In this document: positions 7,914 to 16,709 of the stretch, in pieces
How positions within the stretch are numbered: the stretch's first letter is position 1
Layout: every line of letters begins with the position of its first letter
From: Bacillota bacterium
GTDB lineage: Bacteria > Bacillota > Clostridia > Christensenellales > Pumilibacteraceae
Length of the DNA stretch: 52,718 nt
Assembly (NCBI GenBank): GCA_009787385.1
Contig: WRGC01000007.1
Coordinates: 1 to 52,718, forward strand
Direction of reading: 5' to 3'
The notes under the pieces: generated by a model
Seen by the model: the letters and a program-made list of their open reading frames with translations, nothing else
What the model was told of the DNA's origin: nothing
The model's database searches: none
Made by a program: the position numbers and the translations under genes

Positions 7914-8915
7914 ATGGAAATGCAACAAAATCAAAATTTATCCACACTCAAAAAGTGTGCTATTGTGTACAAACATGAGTGCAAAAAATTTTTCAAAAGT
8001 TTCTTGTTTTGGTGTGTATTGTGTTTGGTTGTCGTGATTGTTGTTGCTCTTGTTTTTCAACATTCATATTTTAGTAGACCAATAGATTTTTTGGGGGATA
8101 TGAAATTTGGTGATGATTGGAGACAAGTGTTGGAGGGGATGTTGGCAGATGCTAATGGTGATACCAAAGCTGTTATCAATTGGTATTTGGACAACAACAT
8201 CAAACCATATTCGCAGGGTAGTTTGTCTCAATATTTGATAAGTGATAATATGCTTATATTCTTGTCTATGCTTGCGTTTGTTTCATATGTAGTGTGCAAC
8301 ATTGTCTGTCAAGATATTAGCAAGCCGACGGCATTGAGCAACAATAGTTTGCCATTGAGACGCTATCAAGTGCTGTTGTGCAAAGTAGCTTTTGTGGCTA
8401 CTATAGCAGTTGGATTTGCTCTTTTGATATTTATTGTTACAATTGTATCGGGTTGGTTGATATTAGGGTTTGATAATTTTTCGTCAGTGTCTTTACAAAT
8501 TCAAGATGGTGCAATAATTGCTATGCCTGTATACTTGACAGGTTTGATAGTATGTTTGCTTAATTGTGTTACATTTGTGTTTGTTGGTTTGTTTGCTATT
8601 TTGTTATCTACTATCATCAAGTATGACTTCCCTAGTGCTGCACTCAATTTTGTACTAACTTATTCATTGATGGCTGTTGCTTTCCTTGTAATGTTTGTGT
8701 ATGATGTGCATTGGGTGGAATTTCTTCCGTTTATACATGTAGCATTGTCTACTATATTTATCGATCCTAGTAGTATGGGCAATAGAATGTTTGATGGAAT
8801 TGGTTTTAGTTTTGCAATATTGGCATTTTGGTCAGTTGTAATTGTATTGTTATCTATTTATTTCAATGGGGTCAAACTCAAGAAATTGAATTCTAAGAAG
8901 CAGGTGACTATATGA
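7914..8915 (+). CDS. ABC transporter permease (ABC-2 type)
   Basis: A 333-residue integral membrane protein, probably the channel half of an ABC exporter with the ATPase encoded immediately downstream. Six hydrophobic segments can be seen, at about residues 30-50, 117-137, 158-188, 203-233, 244-263 and 294-318, with a soluble loop of about 65 residues after the first. This fits ABC-2-type permeases used for lipid, bacteriocin or self-resistance export; the substrate cannot be told. No Shine-Dalgarno sequence is seen before the ATG at 7914, and the repeat element ends only 44 bp upstream. Its stop codon overlaps the start of the ATPase gene (ATGA), indicating translational coupling. A perfect TTATCCACA 9-mer lies in codons 9-11 and is probably coincidental. 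Confidence 0.75.
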   Translation: MEMQQNQNLSTLKKCAIVYKHECKKFFKSFLFWCVLCLVVVIVVALVFQHSYFSRPIDFLGDMKFGDDWRQVLEGMLADANGDTKAVINWYLDNNIKPYSQGSLSQYLISDNMLIFLSMLAFVSYVVCNIVCQDISKPTALSNNSLPLRRYQVLLCKVAFVATIAVGFALLIFIVTIVSGWLILGFDNFSSVSLQIQDGAIIAMPVYLTGLIVCLLNCVTFVFVGLFAILLSTIIKYDFPSAALNFVLTYSLMAVAFLVMFVYDVHWVEFLPFIHVALSTIFIDPSSMGNRMFDGIGFSFAILAFWSVVIVLLSIYFNGVKLKKLNSKKQVTI

Positions 8916-9604
8916 GTATAATGCAAATAAGTAGTCTAACCAAGAAATACGGAAGTCGCCTTGCTCTCAACAATATCAATTTGCAAGTAGAGTCAGGTGA
9001 AATTGTAGGGTTGTTGGGTAGCAATGGTGCAGGCAAGACTACTATGCTTAAATGCATTATGGGTATGTTGCCTTGTAGTTTTGAGCAATTGACCGTACGG
9101 GGCAATTGTATCAAGCAGTCTTTTCATTTAGCAATGCAGGATATAGTGTTGATGTCTGACAAAAATATGTTTTATGAGCATTTGTCGGGCTTTGACAATC
9201 TTTATTTTTTTGCCAAAATGTATGGCAAAACCAAAGATAACTTGTACAAAATTGTAGAACAAGTGGGATTGAAAGATAGAATAAAAGACAAGGTTAGGTC
9301 ATATAGTCTTGGTATGACTCAACGGCTTAGTTTGGCAAGATGTTTGTTGATTAGTCCAAAGATAATAATTATGGATGAGCCTTTCAATGGTATAGACATT
9401 GTGGGTGTGGACTTTATGATTAAAACAATAAGAGAAATTTCTCAAAAGGACAATACTAGTTTTTTTATTTCATCTCACAATTTGGCAGAAATGCAAGGAC
9501 TTTGTACTAGGTTTGTGTTGATGAAAGAAGGAAATATTGTAGGAGATGTACAAAATACAGATGTATTGGATATCAAGAGTATATATCTAGAAAAGATGGG
9601 TTGA
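8912..9604 (+). CDS. ABC transporter ATP-binding protein
   Basis: A 230-residue single-domain ATPase that should drive the permease encoded just before it. Walker A is GSNGAGKT (about residues 36-43), the signature is YSLGMTQRLSLARCL (the variant typical of ABC-2/CcmA-type ATPases), Walker B is IIIMDEPFNGID, and the switch histidine is in ISSHNLAEM. The length is that of a core domain without a C-terminal extension. The start overlaps the permease stop by four bases, and the genes form a two-gene unit closed by the terminator at 9629. GntR-type regulators often accompany such pairs, but none is present here. Confidence 0.88.
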   Translation: MSIMQISSLTKKYGSRLALNNINLQVESGEIVGLLGSNGAGKTTMLKCIMGMLPCSFEQLTVRGNCIKQSFHLAMQDIVLMSDKNMFYEHLSGFDNLYFFAKMYGKTKDNLYKIVEQVGLKDRIKDKVRSYSLGMTQRLSLARCLLISPKIIIMDEPFNGIDIVGVDFMIKTIREISQKDNTSFFISSHNLAEMQGLCTRFVLMKEGNIVGDVQNTDVLDIKSIYLEKMG

Positions 9605-9628
9605 TTGGTATACCAAATAATATTGTTG

Positions 9629-9657
9629 GAGTAGTGCTTGTTGCCTACTCTTTTTTT
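9629..9657 (+). terminator. Terminator of the two-gene ABC unit
   Basis: GAGTAG, 10-base loop, CTACTC, then seven T residues, 25 bp after the ATPase stop codon. Confidence 0.8.
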
Positions 9658-9720
9658 GTACAATTGCTAGCATGTTGATGACTGTTGTGGTATAATAAGT
9701 GTGGTTGTAGTTTGATTTTT

Positions 9721-9919
9721 TAGAAGTATACAAATAGAGTAAATAAGATAAAAGAAGCAACAACTTAAATAAAAACAAACCATAAAGCGTTCGGGGGTTT
9801 GGGGGGATTCGCAACCCCCCAAGAGCTTTTTTGGTTCTTTTTTGGCGTCAAAAAAGAATAGTGCTGATTTTGTTGATAGTTTGTATTCTATTGTTAAGAA
9901 TCTCTCGTTGTACGCTTTA
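9721..9919 (-). mobile_element. MITE-like element, copy 4 (orientation B)
   Basis: The ends are TAGAAGTATACAA and TTGTACGCTTTA. The interior has the G-rich hairpin followed by TTCTTTTTTG / GCGT / CAAAAAAGAA. It is flanked by GATTTTT at 9714-9720 and 9920-9926, a likely 7-bp (possibly 9-bp with one mismatch) target-site duplication. Confidence 0.82.
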
Positions 9920-9995
9920 GATTTTTGAATAATTTTGTAATGATTGATATTTATCAAATATTATAAACTATGATTGTCACCTATACCAACAATAT

Positions 9996-11084
9996 ATGCA
10001 AATACAATCTTTACAACTAAAAGACTTTAGAAATTATTCTCATGCCGATATTGAATTTGATAGTGGGATAAATCTTGTATTGGGTGAAAATGCTCAAGGC
10101 AAAACTAGTCTTTTGGAAGCTATTTACTTGTGTAGTGTTGGCAAGAGTGCTAGGACTAGCAAGGAAAAGGAGTTGATAAAGAGCGGTTGTGACAAAGCAT
10201 TGATACAGTCTTGGGTAAAGTCTAATCACTTAGACAAGGTAAGCATTGCAGTTGATAAAGTATTAAAAAAAACAGTGTCAATCAACAGTATGCCTATTTT
10301 GAGAATTGGTGAGTTGATGGGGGTATGTAGCTGTGTATTGTTTAGTCCTGATGAAATGAACATTATCAAAGATGGTCCAAGTGAACGGCGGAGATTTATG
10401 GACATTGCACTTAGTCAAATGTCCAAGGCATACTTTTATACACTACAAGGGTACAACAGAATTTTGGCACAACGCAACAAGTTGCTTAAGTCAGGTAGAG
10501 TAGCCGAGAATGACTTGATTGTTTGGGACATGCAATTGGTTAAAGAGGGTTGCAAGATAGCCAAAAATAGACATGGATTTTTGCAAAGATTAGAAAATTT
10601 GGCCAAGGCAAGGCACGCTCAATTGAGTGATAATAAAGAAGATTTGGTATTGAGTTATGATGGATATGATGCAAGTGACTTAGCTAGGCTGCAGTCACAA
10701 TTTGAGAAAAGCTTGATGAATGATAGGGAGAGAGATATCAAGCATGGATATACTCACAGTGGGGTACATAAGGACGATATTGCTATAGCTATCAACAATA
10801 TTGATGTTCGTACCTACGGTAGTCAAGGACAACAACGAACTACAGTACTCAGTCTCAAGCTGGCTCAAATTGACCTCATGCAAGATATGTATGGACAAAA
10901 ACCTATTTTGTTGCTAGACGATGTATTGAGTGAACTTGACCACAATAGATGCAAAAAACTATTAGAGTTTTGTCATGGTTGCCAGACAATAATTACAGCT
11001 ACACATATAGAAAAAGATTTGGTAGATAGTATGAACAAGTATAGTATATTTGATGTAAGTAGCGGAAAAGTAGCTAGAAAATAG
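9996..11084 (+). CDS. recF: DNA replication/repair protein RecF
   Basis: RecF is an SMC-like ATPase that binds gapped DNA with RecO and RecR and helps load RecA during gap repair. It is 362 residues, the usual length. Walker A GENAQGKT is at residues 30-37 in the usual N-terminal context (LQLKDFRNY). The middle has the RecF motif FSPDEMNIIKDGPSERRRFMD, and the C-terminus has Walker B LLLDDVLSELD. It is usually encoded with dnaA and dnaN at the origin; here it stands alone between two repeat elements, 4.2 kb before dnaA and without dnaN. No Shine-Dalgarno sequence is apparent before the ATG. Confidence 0.95.
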   Translation: MQIQSLQLKDFRNYSHADIEFDSGINLVLGENAQGKTSLLEAIYLCSVGKSARTSKEKELIKSGCDKALIQSWVKSNHLDKVSIAVDKVLKKTVSINSMPILRIGELMGVCSCVLFSPDEMNIIKDGPSERRRFMDIALSQMSKAYFYTLQGYNRILAQRNKLLKSGRVAENDLIVWDMQLVKEGCKIAKNRHGFLQRLENLAKARHAQLSDNKEDLVLSYDGYDASDLARLQSQFEKSLMNDRERDIKHGYTHSGVHKDDIAIAINNIDVRTYGSQGQQRTTVLSLKLAQIDLMQDMYGQKPILLLDDVLSELDHNRCKKLLEFCHGCQTIITATHIEKDLVDSMNKYSIFDVSSGKVARK

Positions 11085-11348
11085 CAATTGAGATTTTAAC
11101 AAGAGTTGTTGATTTTTGTAGCTATATATGTGTGATTTTATTTGTTGTGGTATTTTTGTATCGTGTTTGGGGCGTTTTGATATAGTTTTAAGGCATTTTA
11201 TAATTTTTGTGATGGATTATATATAGTTGTGATATTGTGTTTAAAATTATTAATGATTTTTGAATTATATTTTAAAAGTGTACTATTCTATTTGCAAATA
11301 ATTTCTTTAAATAAAATATTGTTGTATGCAACTTACCAACAATTTGTG
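11085..11348. other. Non-coding spacer after recF
   Basis: 264 bases of T-rich sequence. I see no terminator hairpin, RNA gene or convincing open reading frame; a 62-codon reading at 11229 runs into the repeat element and looks spurious. Confidence 0.5.
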
Positions 11349-11527
11349 GAGTGTACAACGAGTGGTTATTACAATAAGATACAAACAATTAACAATACCT
11401 GCATGATTCTTTTTTGACACCAAAAAAGAATCAAAAAAGCATTGGGGGCGAATCCTCCCAAACGCTTTAAGGTTGATTTGATTAGGTGTTTTTTATTTCA
11501 ATCTTAATGCACTCTATTTGTACACTA
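11349..11527 (+). mobile_element. MITE-like element, copy 5 (orientation A)
   Basis: Starts GAGTGTACAA and ends TTTGTACACTA. The first hairpin has loop ACAC instead of ACGC. The G-rich hairpin is short (GGGGGCGAATCCTCCC). No clear flanking duplication is seen. Confidence 0.78.
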
Positions 11528-11543
11528 CTTTTTTATATTGTAG

Positions 11544-11822
11544 TTATGGTAGGATTTCAAGTAGCTCTTTTGCCATTTGTTTTATTTGATTTGCTCTAAG
11601 ATTTATTCTATTTAGATTGAGACTATTGTCATTCATTTCAAGAACTTTTTCTAAGAATTGTTTGTGAAATTTTGTAGAGTTGTTGTATGCACTTTCTCTA
11701 CTTTGTGTGTTTTTAGCATTACAAAAATTTGTATGTTGTTTTTCAATATGATTATAATATTTGTAAGATACAAACCAAGATGCACCCATTGTTTGAAGTT
11801 TTCTCCAATCTTCTTTTGTCAT
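11544..11822 (-). CDS. Small hypothetical protein (only minus-strand gene)
   Basis: A 92-residue cytoplasmic protein that I do not recognise. It is accepted as a real gene because AGGAG (complement of 11830-11834) lies 7 bases before its ATG, its codon use is ordinary and its composition is that of a soluble helical protein. It begins MTKEDWRKLQTMGASW, is rich in Asn, Lys and Gln in the middle, and ends with an amphipathic helix-like segment (ANQIKQMAKELLEILP). There is no signal peptide, membrane segment or zinc motif. It is transcribed away from the tRNA-Ser gene and against every other gene in the window. It could be an accessory or phage-derived small protein. Confidence 0.6.
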   Translation of the reverse strand: MTKEDWRKLQTMGASWFVSYKYYNHIEKQHTNFCNAKNTQSRESAYNNSTKFHKQFLEKVLEMNDNSLNLNRINLRANQIKQMAKELLEILP

Positions 11823-11891
11823 AAAAAATCTCCTATGATTGGGTTGCTATTGTTGAGATTTGGCTTGAGAAAAAACAATAATAAAAAACAC

Positions 11892-11920
11892 TTGACAATT
11901 TGCTATTGTTGTACTATAAT
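11892..11920 (+). promoter_or_regulatory. Promoter of tRNA-Ser
   Basis: TTGACA (11892-11897), 17-base spacer, TATAAT (11915-11920): a perfect consensus promoter about 37 bases before the tRNA gene. Confidence 0.9.
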
Positions 11921-11957
11921 GTGAAAGTTGTCGTTGTTGGACAATGGGCAAGCAATT

Positions 11958-12048
11958 GGAGTGGTACCCAAGAGGCCGAAGGGGCGCCCCTGCTAAGGGT
12001 GTAGATCGTGAAAGCGGTGCGAGGGTTCAAATCCCTCCCACTCCGCCA
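11958..12048 (+). tRNA. tRNA-Ser (anticodon GCU)
   Basis: The acceptor stem GGAGTGG pairs with CCACTCC, followed by discriminator G and an encoded CCA. The anticodon stem CGCCC/GGGTG closes the loop CTGCTAA, so the anticodon is GCT (reads AGC and AGU). There is a long variable arm, as expected for serine, and the T stem is GAGGG-TTCAAAT-CCCTC. A consensus promoter lies just upstream and a terminator just downstream, so it is a single-gene transcript. Confidence 0.96.
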
Positions 12049-12060
12049 TAAATCAAATTG

Positions 12061-12096
12061 AAGTTGTCGGCTTAGACGGTCGACAACTTTTGTTGT
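12061..12096 (+). terminator. Terminator of tRNA-Ser
   Basis: AAGTTGTCG (12061-12069), 11-base loop, CGACAACTT (12081-12089), followed by TTTGTTGTT, 12 bp after the encoded CCA. Confidence 0.85.
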
Positions 12097-12120
12097 TAGT
12101 ATTTATTGATAGTTAGAAGA

Positions 12121-12340
12121 GAGTGTACAACTAGATATTGCTAACAATAAAATACAAATAATCAGTAAAAGTAGCATGATTCTTTTTTGACGCCAAAAAA
12201 GAATCAAAAAAGCATTTTTGGGTTGGAGCGAATCCCCCCCAAACCCCCGAACGCTATAAGGTTGATTTTATTTAAGATTTTATTTTGCTTTTCTCTTTAA
12301 TTATAAAACAAAATCTTAATGCGCTTTATTTGTATAGTTC
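12121..12340 (+). mobile_element. MITE-like element, copy 6 (orientation A, enlarged)
   Basis: Starts GAGTGTACAACTAGA and ends TTTGTATAGTTC. It is about 25-30 bp longer than most copies because of an extra imperfect inverted segment (AAGATTTTATTTT and AAAACAAAATCTT) before the right end. Both standard hairpins are present. Confidence 0.8.
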
Positions 12341-12404
12341 TAAATAAGAAAATTATATTGGCTCAATTGTATGCAAATTTTGCAAAACTCTATTCTCAAA
12401 ATAT

Positions 12405-13994
12405 ATGAAAATATTTTTTAAAATCTTTAATAGGTTCAACTTGCTATTATTGCTGTTGATAATACAAATAATAACTATTTTTGGATTGCTTGAATATTTT
12501 TTTAACAATCATTTTAATCATTTAAGTTGGCTTAATTATGAAGTTGTTGAAATTGTATATATTATTTTTAATATAGTTGCCGTAGTTTTTACATTCAAAA
12601 CTATATCCAAAGATGAAGCATCTGAGTATAAGATTATTTGGATAATTTGTATTGGTTTTTTGCATATTTATGGTGTAATATTTTATTTTATGTTTAGAAA
12701 CTCTCGTAGTGCAGGTACAGTTGTGTCAAAGATAGATAGAGAGTCTAAAATTGCCGAAGTGTATCATCAACAAGATGTTGAATTGTTAGGCAAAATAAAA
12801 GAAGAAAACCTTAGGTTTTATGGATTGTCAAGATTGGTGGGGGAGCTTGATTATGTAACATATACCAATACTTCTGTAAGATATTTTGCAATAGGGCAGG
12901 ATATGTTTGAGTGTATGTTGCAAGACTTGAAGTCTGCCAAAAAATATATTTTTTTGGAGTACTTTATTATTCATGAAGGATACATGTGGGACTGTATAGT
13001 AGAGATACTCAAAGAAAAAGCCAAAGAGGGTGTAGAGGTTTTGTTGATGACGGATGGCTTTGGTAGTGCCAATCATTTTAAGTACGAATATCGCAATTAT
13101 CTCAAAAAACATGGTATACAAGTGCAGTTGTTTAGTCCACTAATTCCTATTATATCCATGCTAAAAAACAATAGAGACCATCGCAAGATATTGGTTGTAG
13201 ATGGTTTGGTAGCTTATAATGGTGGTATAAACATAGGTGACGAATATATCAACAAAATAAATAGATTTGGAGTATGGAAGGACACGGGCTTGAGACTTGA
13301 GGGAGCGGCTGTTTTTGGTTTTTCGTTGATGTTTTTGCAAATGTGGCAAGCTTTTTGTAGCAAAAACAAAAAGCTAGATTATGATGATTATAAAACAACT
13401 AGTTTAGAGCAAGATTTGCAAAATCAATTGTGCAAGTTGAATGAAGACAAGTTGAGTACAGTTGTGCCTTTTGGTGTCAATCCATTTGGAAAAGAGAGAT
13501 TGGGTGAAAATGTATATATGGAGATACTCAACAAAGCTACGGACTATTGCTATATTACTACCCCTTACTTATTGTTGAGTGAAAAAATGATTCACGCTTT
13601 GAGACTTGCAGTCAAGAGAGGTGTTGATGTTAGGATAATTGTCCCCGGTATACCTGACAAAAAGTTGGTGTACAAGATTACAAGGTCTTATTATAGATAT
13701 CTATTGAAGTATGGAGTACGGTTGTATGAATATACCCCAGGTTTTTTGCATGCAAAAATAATTGTAAGCGATGACGAAGTGGCTGTTGTTGGCACTATCA
13801 ATCTAGATTATAGAAGTCTATACTTGCACTTTGAGTGTGGGACATTGTTGTGCAATGATGGAGCTATAGCAGATATTAAGAGTGATGTATTGGATACTTT
13901 GAGTCAATCAAAAGAAGTAATAACAACAAAAAATAGTGTATTCAACTTTGGATTTTGGGATTCTATTTTGCATTTGTTTGCACCATTGTTGTAG
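12405..13994 (+). CDS. cls: Cardiolipin synthase (phospholipase D family)
   Basis: It makes cardiolipin from two phosphatidylglycerol molecules in the cytoplasmic membrane. The protein is 529 residues with two N-terminal membrane segments (about residues 11-30 and 40-65) and a third at about 75-96. It has two HKD phospholipase D motifs: HRKILVVD with His259 and, near the C-terminus, HAKIIVSD with His449, each followed by the usual G/N-x-G-x-x-N (NGGINIGDEY, GTINLDYRS). This is the ClsA-type layout with a slightly long N-terminus. There is no Shine-Dalgarno sequence; TTGTAT (12367-12372), 18 bases and TATTCT (12391-12396), with the ATG 8 bases after, may be a leaderless promoter. A repeat element follows 13 bp after the stop. 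Confidence 0.92.
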   Translation: MKIFFKIFNRFNLLLLLLIIQIITIFGLLEYFFNNHFNHLSWLNYEVVEIVYIIFNIVAVVFTFKTISKDEASEYKIIWIICIGFLHIYGVIFYFMFRNSRSAGTVVSKIDRESKIAEVYHQQDVELLGKIKEENLRFYGLSRLVGELDYVTYTNTSVRYFAIGQDMFECMLQDLKSAKKYIFLEYFIIHEGYMWDCIVEILKEKAKEGVEVLLMTDGFGSANHFKYEYRNYLKKHGIQVQLFSPLIPIISMLKNNRDHRKILVVDGLVAYNGGINIGDEYINKINRFGVWKDTGLRLEGAAVFGFSLMFLQMWQAFCSKNKKLDYDDYKTTSLEQDLQNQLCKLNEDKLSTVVPFGVNPFGKERLGENVYMEILNKATDYCYITTPYLLLSEKMIHALRLAVKRGVDVRIIVPGIPDKKLVYKITRSYYRYLLKYGVRLYEYTPGFLHAKIIVSDDEVAVVGTINLDYRSLYLHFECGTLLCNDGAIADIKSDVLDTLSQSKEVITTKNSVFNFGFWDSILHLFAPLL

Positions 13995-14007
13995 ATATTG
14001 TTGTTTG

Positions 14008-14195
14008 AGAATTGTACAAATAGAGTGTATTAATATGCAAAGAAGTAATATATGAATAAATCAACCTTAAAGCGTTCGGGAGAATTTGCATTCTACCAAG
14101 AGCTTTTTTGTTCTTTTTGATGTCAAAAAAATATTATTGCTTTTGTTGATTGTTTGTTGTATCATATTGTCAACAACCAATCTTTGTACACTCTC
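14008..14195 (-). mobile_element. MITE-like element, copy 7 (orientation B)
   Basis: The ends are AGAATTGTACAA and TTGTACACTCTC. It is bounded by a perfect 8-bp direct repeat GTTGTTTG (14000-14007, 14196-14203), the cleanest target-site duplication in the window. Its second hairpin has a diverged sequence (GAGAATTTGCATTCT) that still pairs. Confidence 0.85.
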
Positions 14196-14315
14196 GTTGT
14201 TTGTCCCCGTTAGATTTTGGTAGATTATAAGTGATTTAAAATATACTATACAATTTGCAGCGTATTAGTTGTTGAAAAGACAGTTGGTACTATTAGTTAT
14301 TATAAGAGGTAATAT

Positions 14316-15095
14316 ATGAAAAAACAATTTGAGACAAATACATATAGCGTTAAGTGCAAAGACTTGCCACAGGCTTTTGATGGATTTAAGATTGCTTTGG
14401 TGTCTGATTTGCATGATTGGGATTATCAAGGTAGATTGGAAGATGTTTTGAGACAAGTCAAGCCTGACATGATTGCTTTGGTTGGGGATATTGTTCAACG
14501 CAGGTTTGAGGGGCATCACTTAGAAACTTTATTTAGAAATTTTGTATCAATAGCACCTACTTATTATGTGAGTGGAAATCATGAAGCTAGAATAAAGATG
14601 TTGGACAAAATTTTGGATAGTATTGCAAATACAGGTTGCGTTGTCTTAGAAGACAAATTGACTACTTTTTTGAAAGGTGGTTCACAAATTGTAATAATGG
14701 GGCAAAGTGATGTGCAAAGACACAAGCACTTGGATATGAGCAAAAAAAAGATATACAAGCAAAAGTTGTTGAATTTGCTCAAAAAATGTGAAGTTTTTCC
14801 ACAACCGTGTTTCAAGATATTGTTGGCTCACAGACCAGAATACTTTGAATACTATGCTGACAAGGGGGTCAATCTTTCTCTTTCGGGGCATGTACACGGG
14901 GGACAAATACGAATAATGAATAGAGCATTGTATGGTCTCAATCAAGGGTTTTTTCCAAAGTATTCGGCTGGACTTTATACAAGAGGTAGCAATAGCATAG
15001 TGGTGAGTAGGGGATTGGGACATACCAAGTATACCCCTCTTAGAGTCAACAACACTCCAGAATTGGCTATTGTTGAATTGAATTTAGATGTATAA
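14316..15095 (+). CDS. Metallophosphoesterase (YkuE/YaeI-like)
   Basis: A 259-residue calcineurin-like phosphoesterase. The metal-binding motifs are in order: SDLHDWD (D-x-H, about residue 30), VGDIVQ (GD), SGNHEA (GNH[E/D]), LLAHRPEYF (H) and SGHVHGGQ (GH-x-H). This arrangement matches the YaeI/YkuE group, which act on phosphodiester bonds in lipids or related substrates. Such proteins often have an N-terminal membrane helix or Tat signal; here the N-terminus is short and soluble, so it should be cytoplasmic. AGAGGT precedes the ATG. It lies between cls and dnaA with no obvious shared operon. The substrate is not known. Confidence 0.85.
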   Translation: MKKQFETNTYSVKCKDLPQAFDGFKIALVSDLHDWDYQGRLEDVLRQVKPDMIALVGDIVQRRFEGHHLETLFRNFVSIAPTYYVSGNHEARIKMLDKILDSIANTGCVVLEDKLTTFLKGGSQIVIMGQSDVQRHKHLDMSKKKIYKQKLLNLLKKCEVFPQPCFKILLAHRPEYFEYYADKGVNLSLSGHVHGGQIRIMNRALYGLNQGFFPKYSAGLYTRGSNSIVVSRGLGHTKYTPLRVNNTPELAIVELNLDV

Positions 15096-15128
15096 AAATA
15101 ATTGTCAAAAAAATTATTGACAGTTTGT

Positions 15129-15158
15129 TTGCAACTTTTGACAACTTCTGTGTATAAT
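15129..15158 (+). promoter_or_regulatory. dnaA promoter overlapped by a DnaA box
   Basis: TTGCAA (15129-15134), 18-base spacer, TATAAT (15153-15158). The sequence TGTGTATAA (15149-15157), the complement of TTATACACA and a standard DnaA-box variant, covers most of the -10. DnaA bound here would block its own promoter; this is inference. No further boxes are seen in the 150 bp before dnaA. Confidence 0.65.
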
Positions 15159-15244
15159 ATATTTTCAAAATACATCTATATATAATGTACTCAACAATCA
15201 TAATATTTTGTACAACAACCAAATAAGCAATAAGGGGAAAAGCA

Positions 15245-16669
15245 ATGAATAATTATGGATATACACAAGACTTGTGGACACAAATGTCTAGCACTCTAGA
15301 GACAGAAGTGAGTGCCATAACTTTTGATGTGTGGATAAAGGCATTGGAAGTAGACCAAATAGAAGATGGAAAACTTGTGCTTATTGCTCCTACCGCCAAG
15401 GCTAGAGAGTTTGTTGTCAATAGGTATTTTGATTTGATAAAGAGAGTGATGAAGCAACACAATAGTTTGCTAAATGAGTTAGAAATTTTGGACCCTGACG
15501 GGCTAGAGTCTAGACCTGTAGATTCTAAACAATTGATGGTATCCAAACTTTTGCAACCTACTCAGTCTACAACTTCTACAGTCTTACACAACAACAATTC
15601 TAAATATGAGACTACAGTACTCAACCGCAAGTACAACTTTGATACATTTGTTGTCGGCAAGTCCAATCAATTGGTGCATGCTACAGCAATGTCTGTAGCA
15701 GCAGACCCTGGCAAAAGGTACAATCCTCTATTTATACATGGTGGAGTTGGTTTGGGCAAGACGCACATTATGCATGCTATAGGCAATGCTGTAGTAGATA
15801 GAGCATTAAAAAACAACGAGCAAATGCCTAGAGTATTGTATGTATCTAGCGAACAATTTACCAATGAGTTTATAGAATCTATTAAGTCTGGTAGTCAAAT
15901 CAACAATAGTTTTAGGGACAAGTACCGCAAGGCAGATGTGCTTATGGTAGATGATGTCCAGTTTTTTGGCAACAAGGAAGGCACTCAAGAAGAATTTTTT
16001 CATACTTTCAACGAATTATACAATGCCGGCAAGCAAATAGTATTGACTAGTGATAGACCTCCAAAAGAAATAGGAAGTCTAGCCGACAGATTGCAGTCAA
16101 GGTTTGAGTGTGGTGTAATAGTAGATGTTCAGTCTCCTGACCTAGAGACTAGAATAGCAATATTAAAAAAGAAAGCCCAATTGGACAATCAATATATCCC
16201 CGATGACATACTTATATTTATGGCAGAAAGAATAGACAAGAATATTAGGGAGATGGAGGGGTTGTTTAATAAAGTAGTGTTGTTGTCGCAACTAGACAAA
16301 GTATCCCCCAATACAGATATGGTACAAATAGCATTAAAAGACTTTGAAGAAAAGTCGCAAGGAATTGTAACCATGGACACTATTGTAGATATTACATGCA
16401 ATTATTTTAAGCTAGATAGAACAGAAGTAATGGGTAAAAAGAAAACCAAAGACATAGCTGAGGCAAGACAAGTGTGCATGTACCTTATTACTGATATATT
16501 AAATGTCCCACTAGCTACTATAGGTACGCTGTTTGGTGGACGAGATCACACTACAGTCATGCATGCCCGCAACAAAGTAGCTGACAATATTAGAGACAAC
16601 TCTAGATACAAGTCAATTGGATACAAGACAATGATACAAGATATCAAGGATATGATACTCAACAAATAA
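15245..16669 (+). CDS. dnaA: Chromosomal replication initiator DnaA
   Basis: DnaA is the AAA+ ATPase that binds DnaA boxes and opens the origin. It is 474 residues. Domain I (about 1-85) begins DLWTQMSSTLETEVSA and contains FDVWIKAL. Domain II is short and Thr/Ser-rich. Domain III has Walker A GGVGLGKT (about residue 166) and Walker B VLMVDDVQFF. Domain IV carries the box-binding signature ending GGRDHTTVMHARNKV. AAGGGG lies 8 bases before the ATG. dnaN is not downstream; a large surface-protein gene follows instead. A perfect TGTGGATAA DnaA box sits within the coding region (15330-15338), and another box lies on the promoter. Confidence 0.97.
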   Translation: MNNYGYTQDLWTQMSSTLETEVSAITFDVWIKALEVDQIEDGKLVLIAPTAKAREFVVNRYFDLIKRVMKQHNSLLNELEILDPDGLESRPVDSKQLMVSKLLQPTQSTTSTVLHNNNSKYETTVLNRKYNFDTFVVGKSNQLVHATAMSVAADPGKRYNPLFIHGGVGLGKTHIMHAIGNAVVDRALKNNEQMPRVLYVSSEQFTNEFIESIKSGSQINNSFRDKYRKADVLMVDDVQFFGNKEGTQEEFFHTFNELYNAGKQIVLTSDRPPKEIGSLADRLQSRFECGVIVDVQSPDLETRIAILKKKAQLDNQYIPDDILIFMAERIDKNIREMEGLFNKVVLLSQLDKVSPNTDMVQIALKDFEEKSQGIVTMDTIVDITCNYFKLDRTEVMGKKKTKDIAEARQVCMYLITDILNVPLATIGTLFGGRDHTTVMHARNKVADNIRDNSRYKSIGYKTMIQDIKDMILNK

Positions 16670-16709
16670 TTGCATAAAGTACTGTTGATTTTTGATAAAT
16701 TAAATTTTG

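Noticed and set aside
7938..7946. TTATCCACA DnaA box in the ABC permease gene
   Set aside because: A single 9-mer inside a coding region with no neighbours; probably chance.
11229..11417. 62-codon reading frame after recF
   Set aside because: It runs into the repeat element, has no ribosome binding site and has a low-complexity hydrophobic composition.
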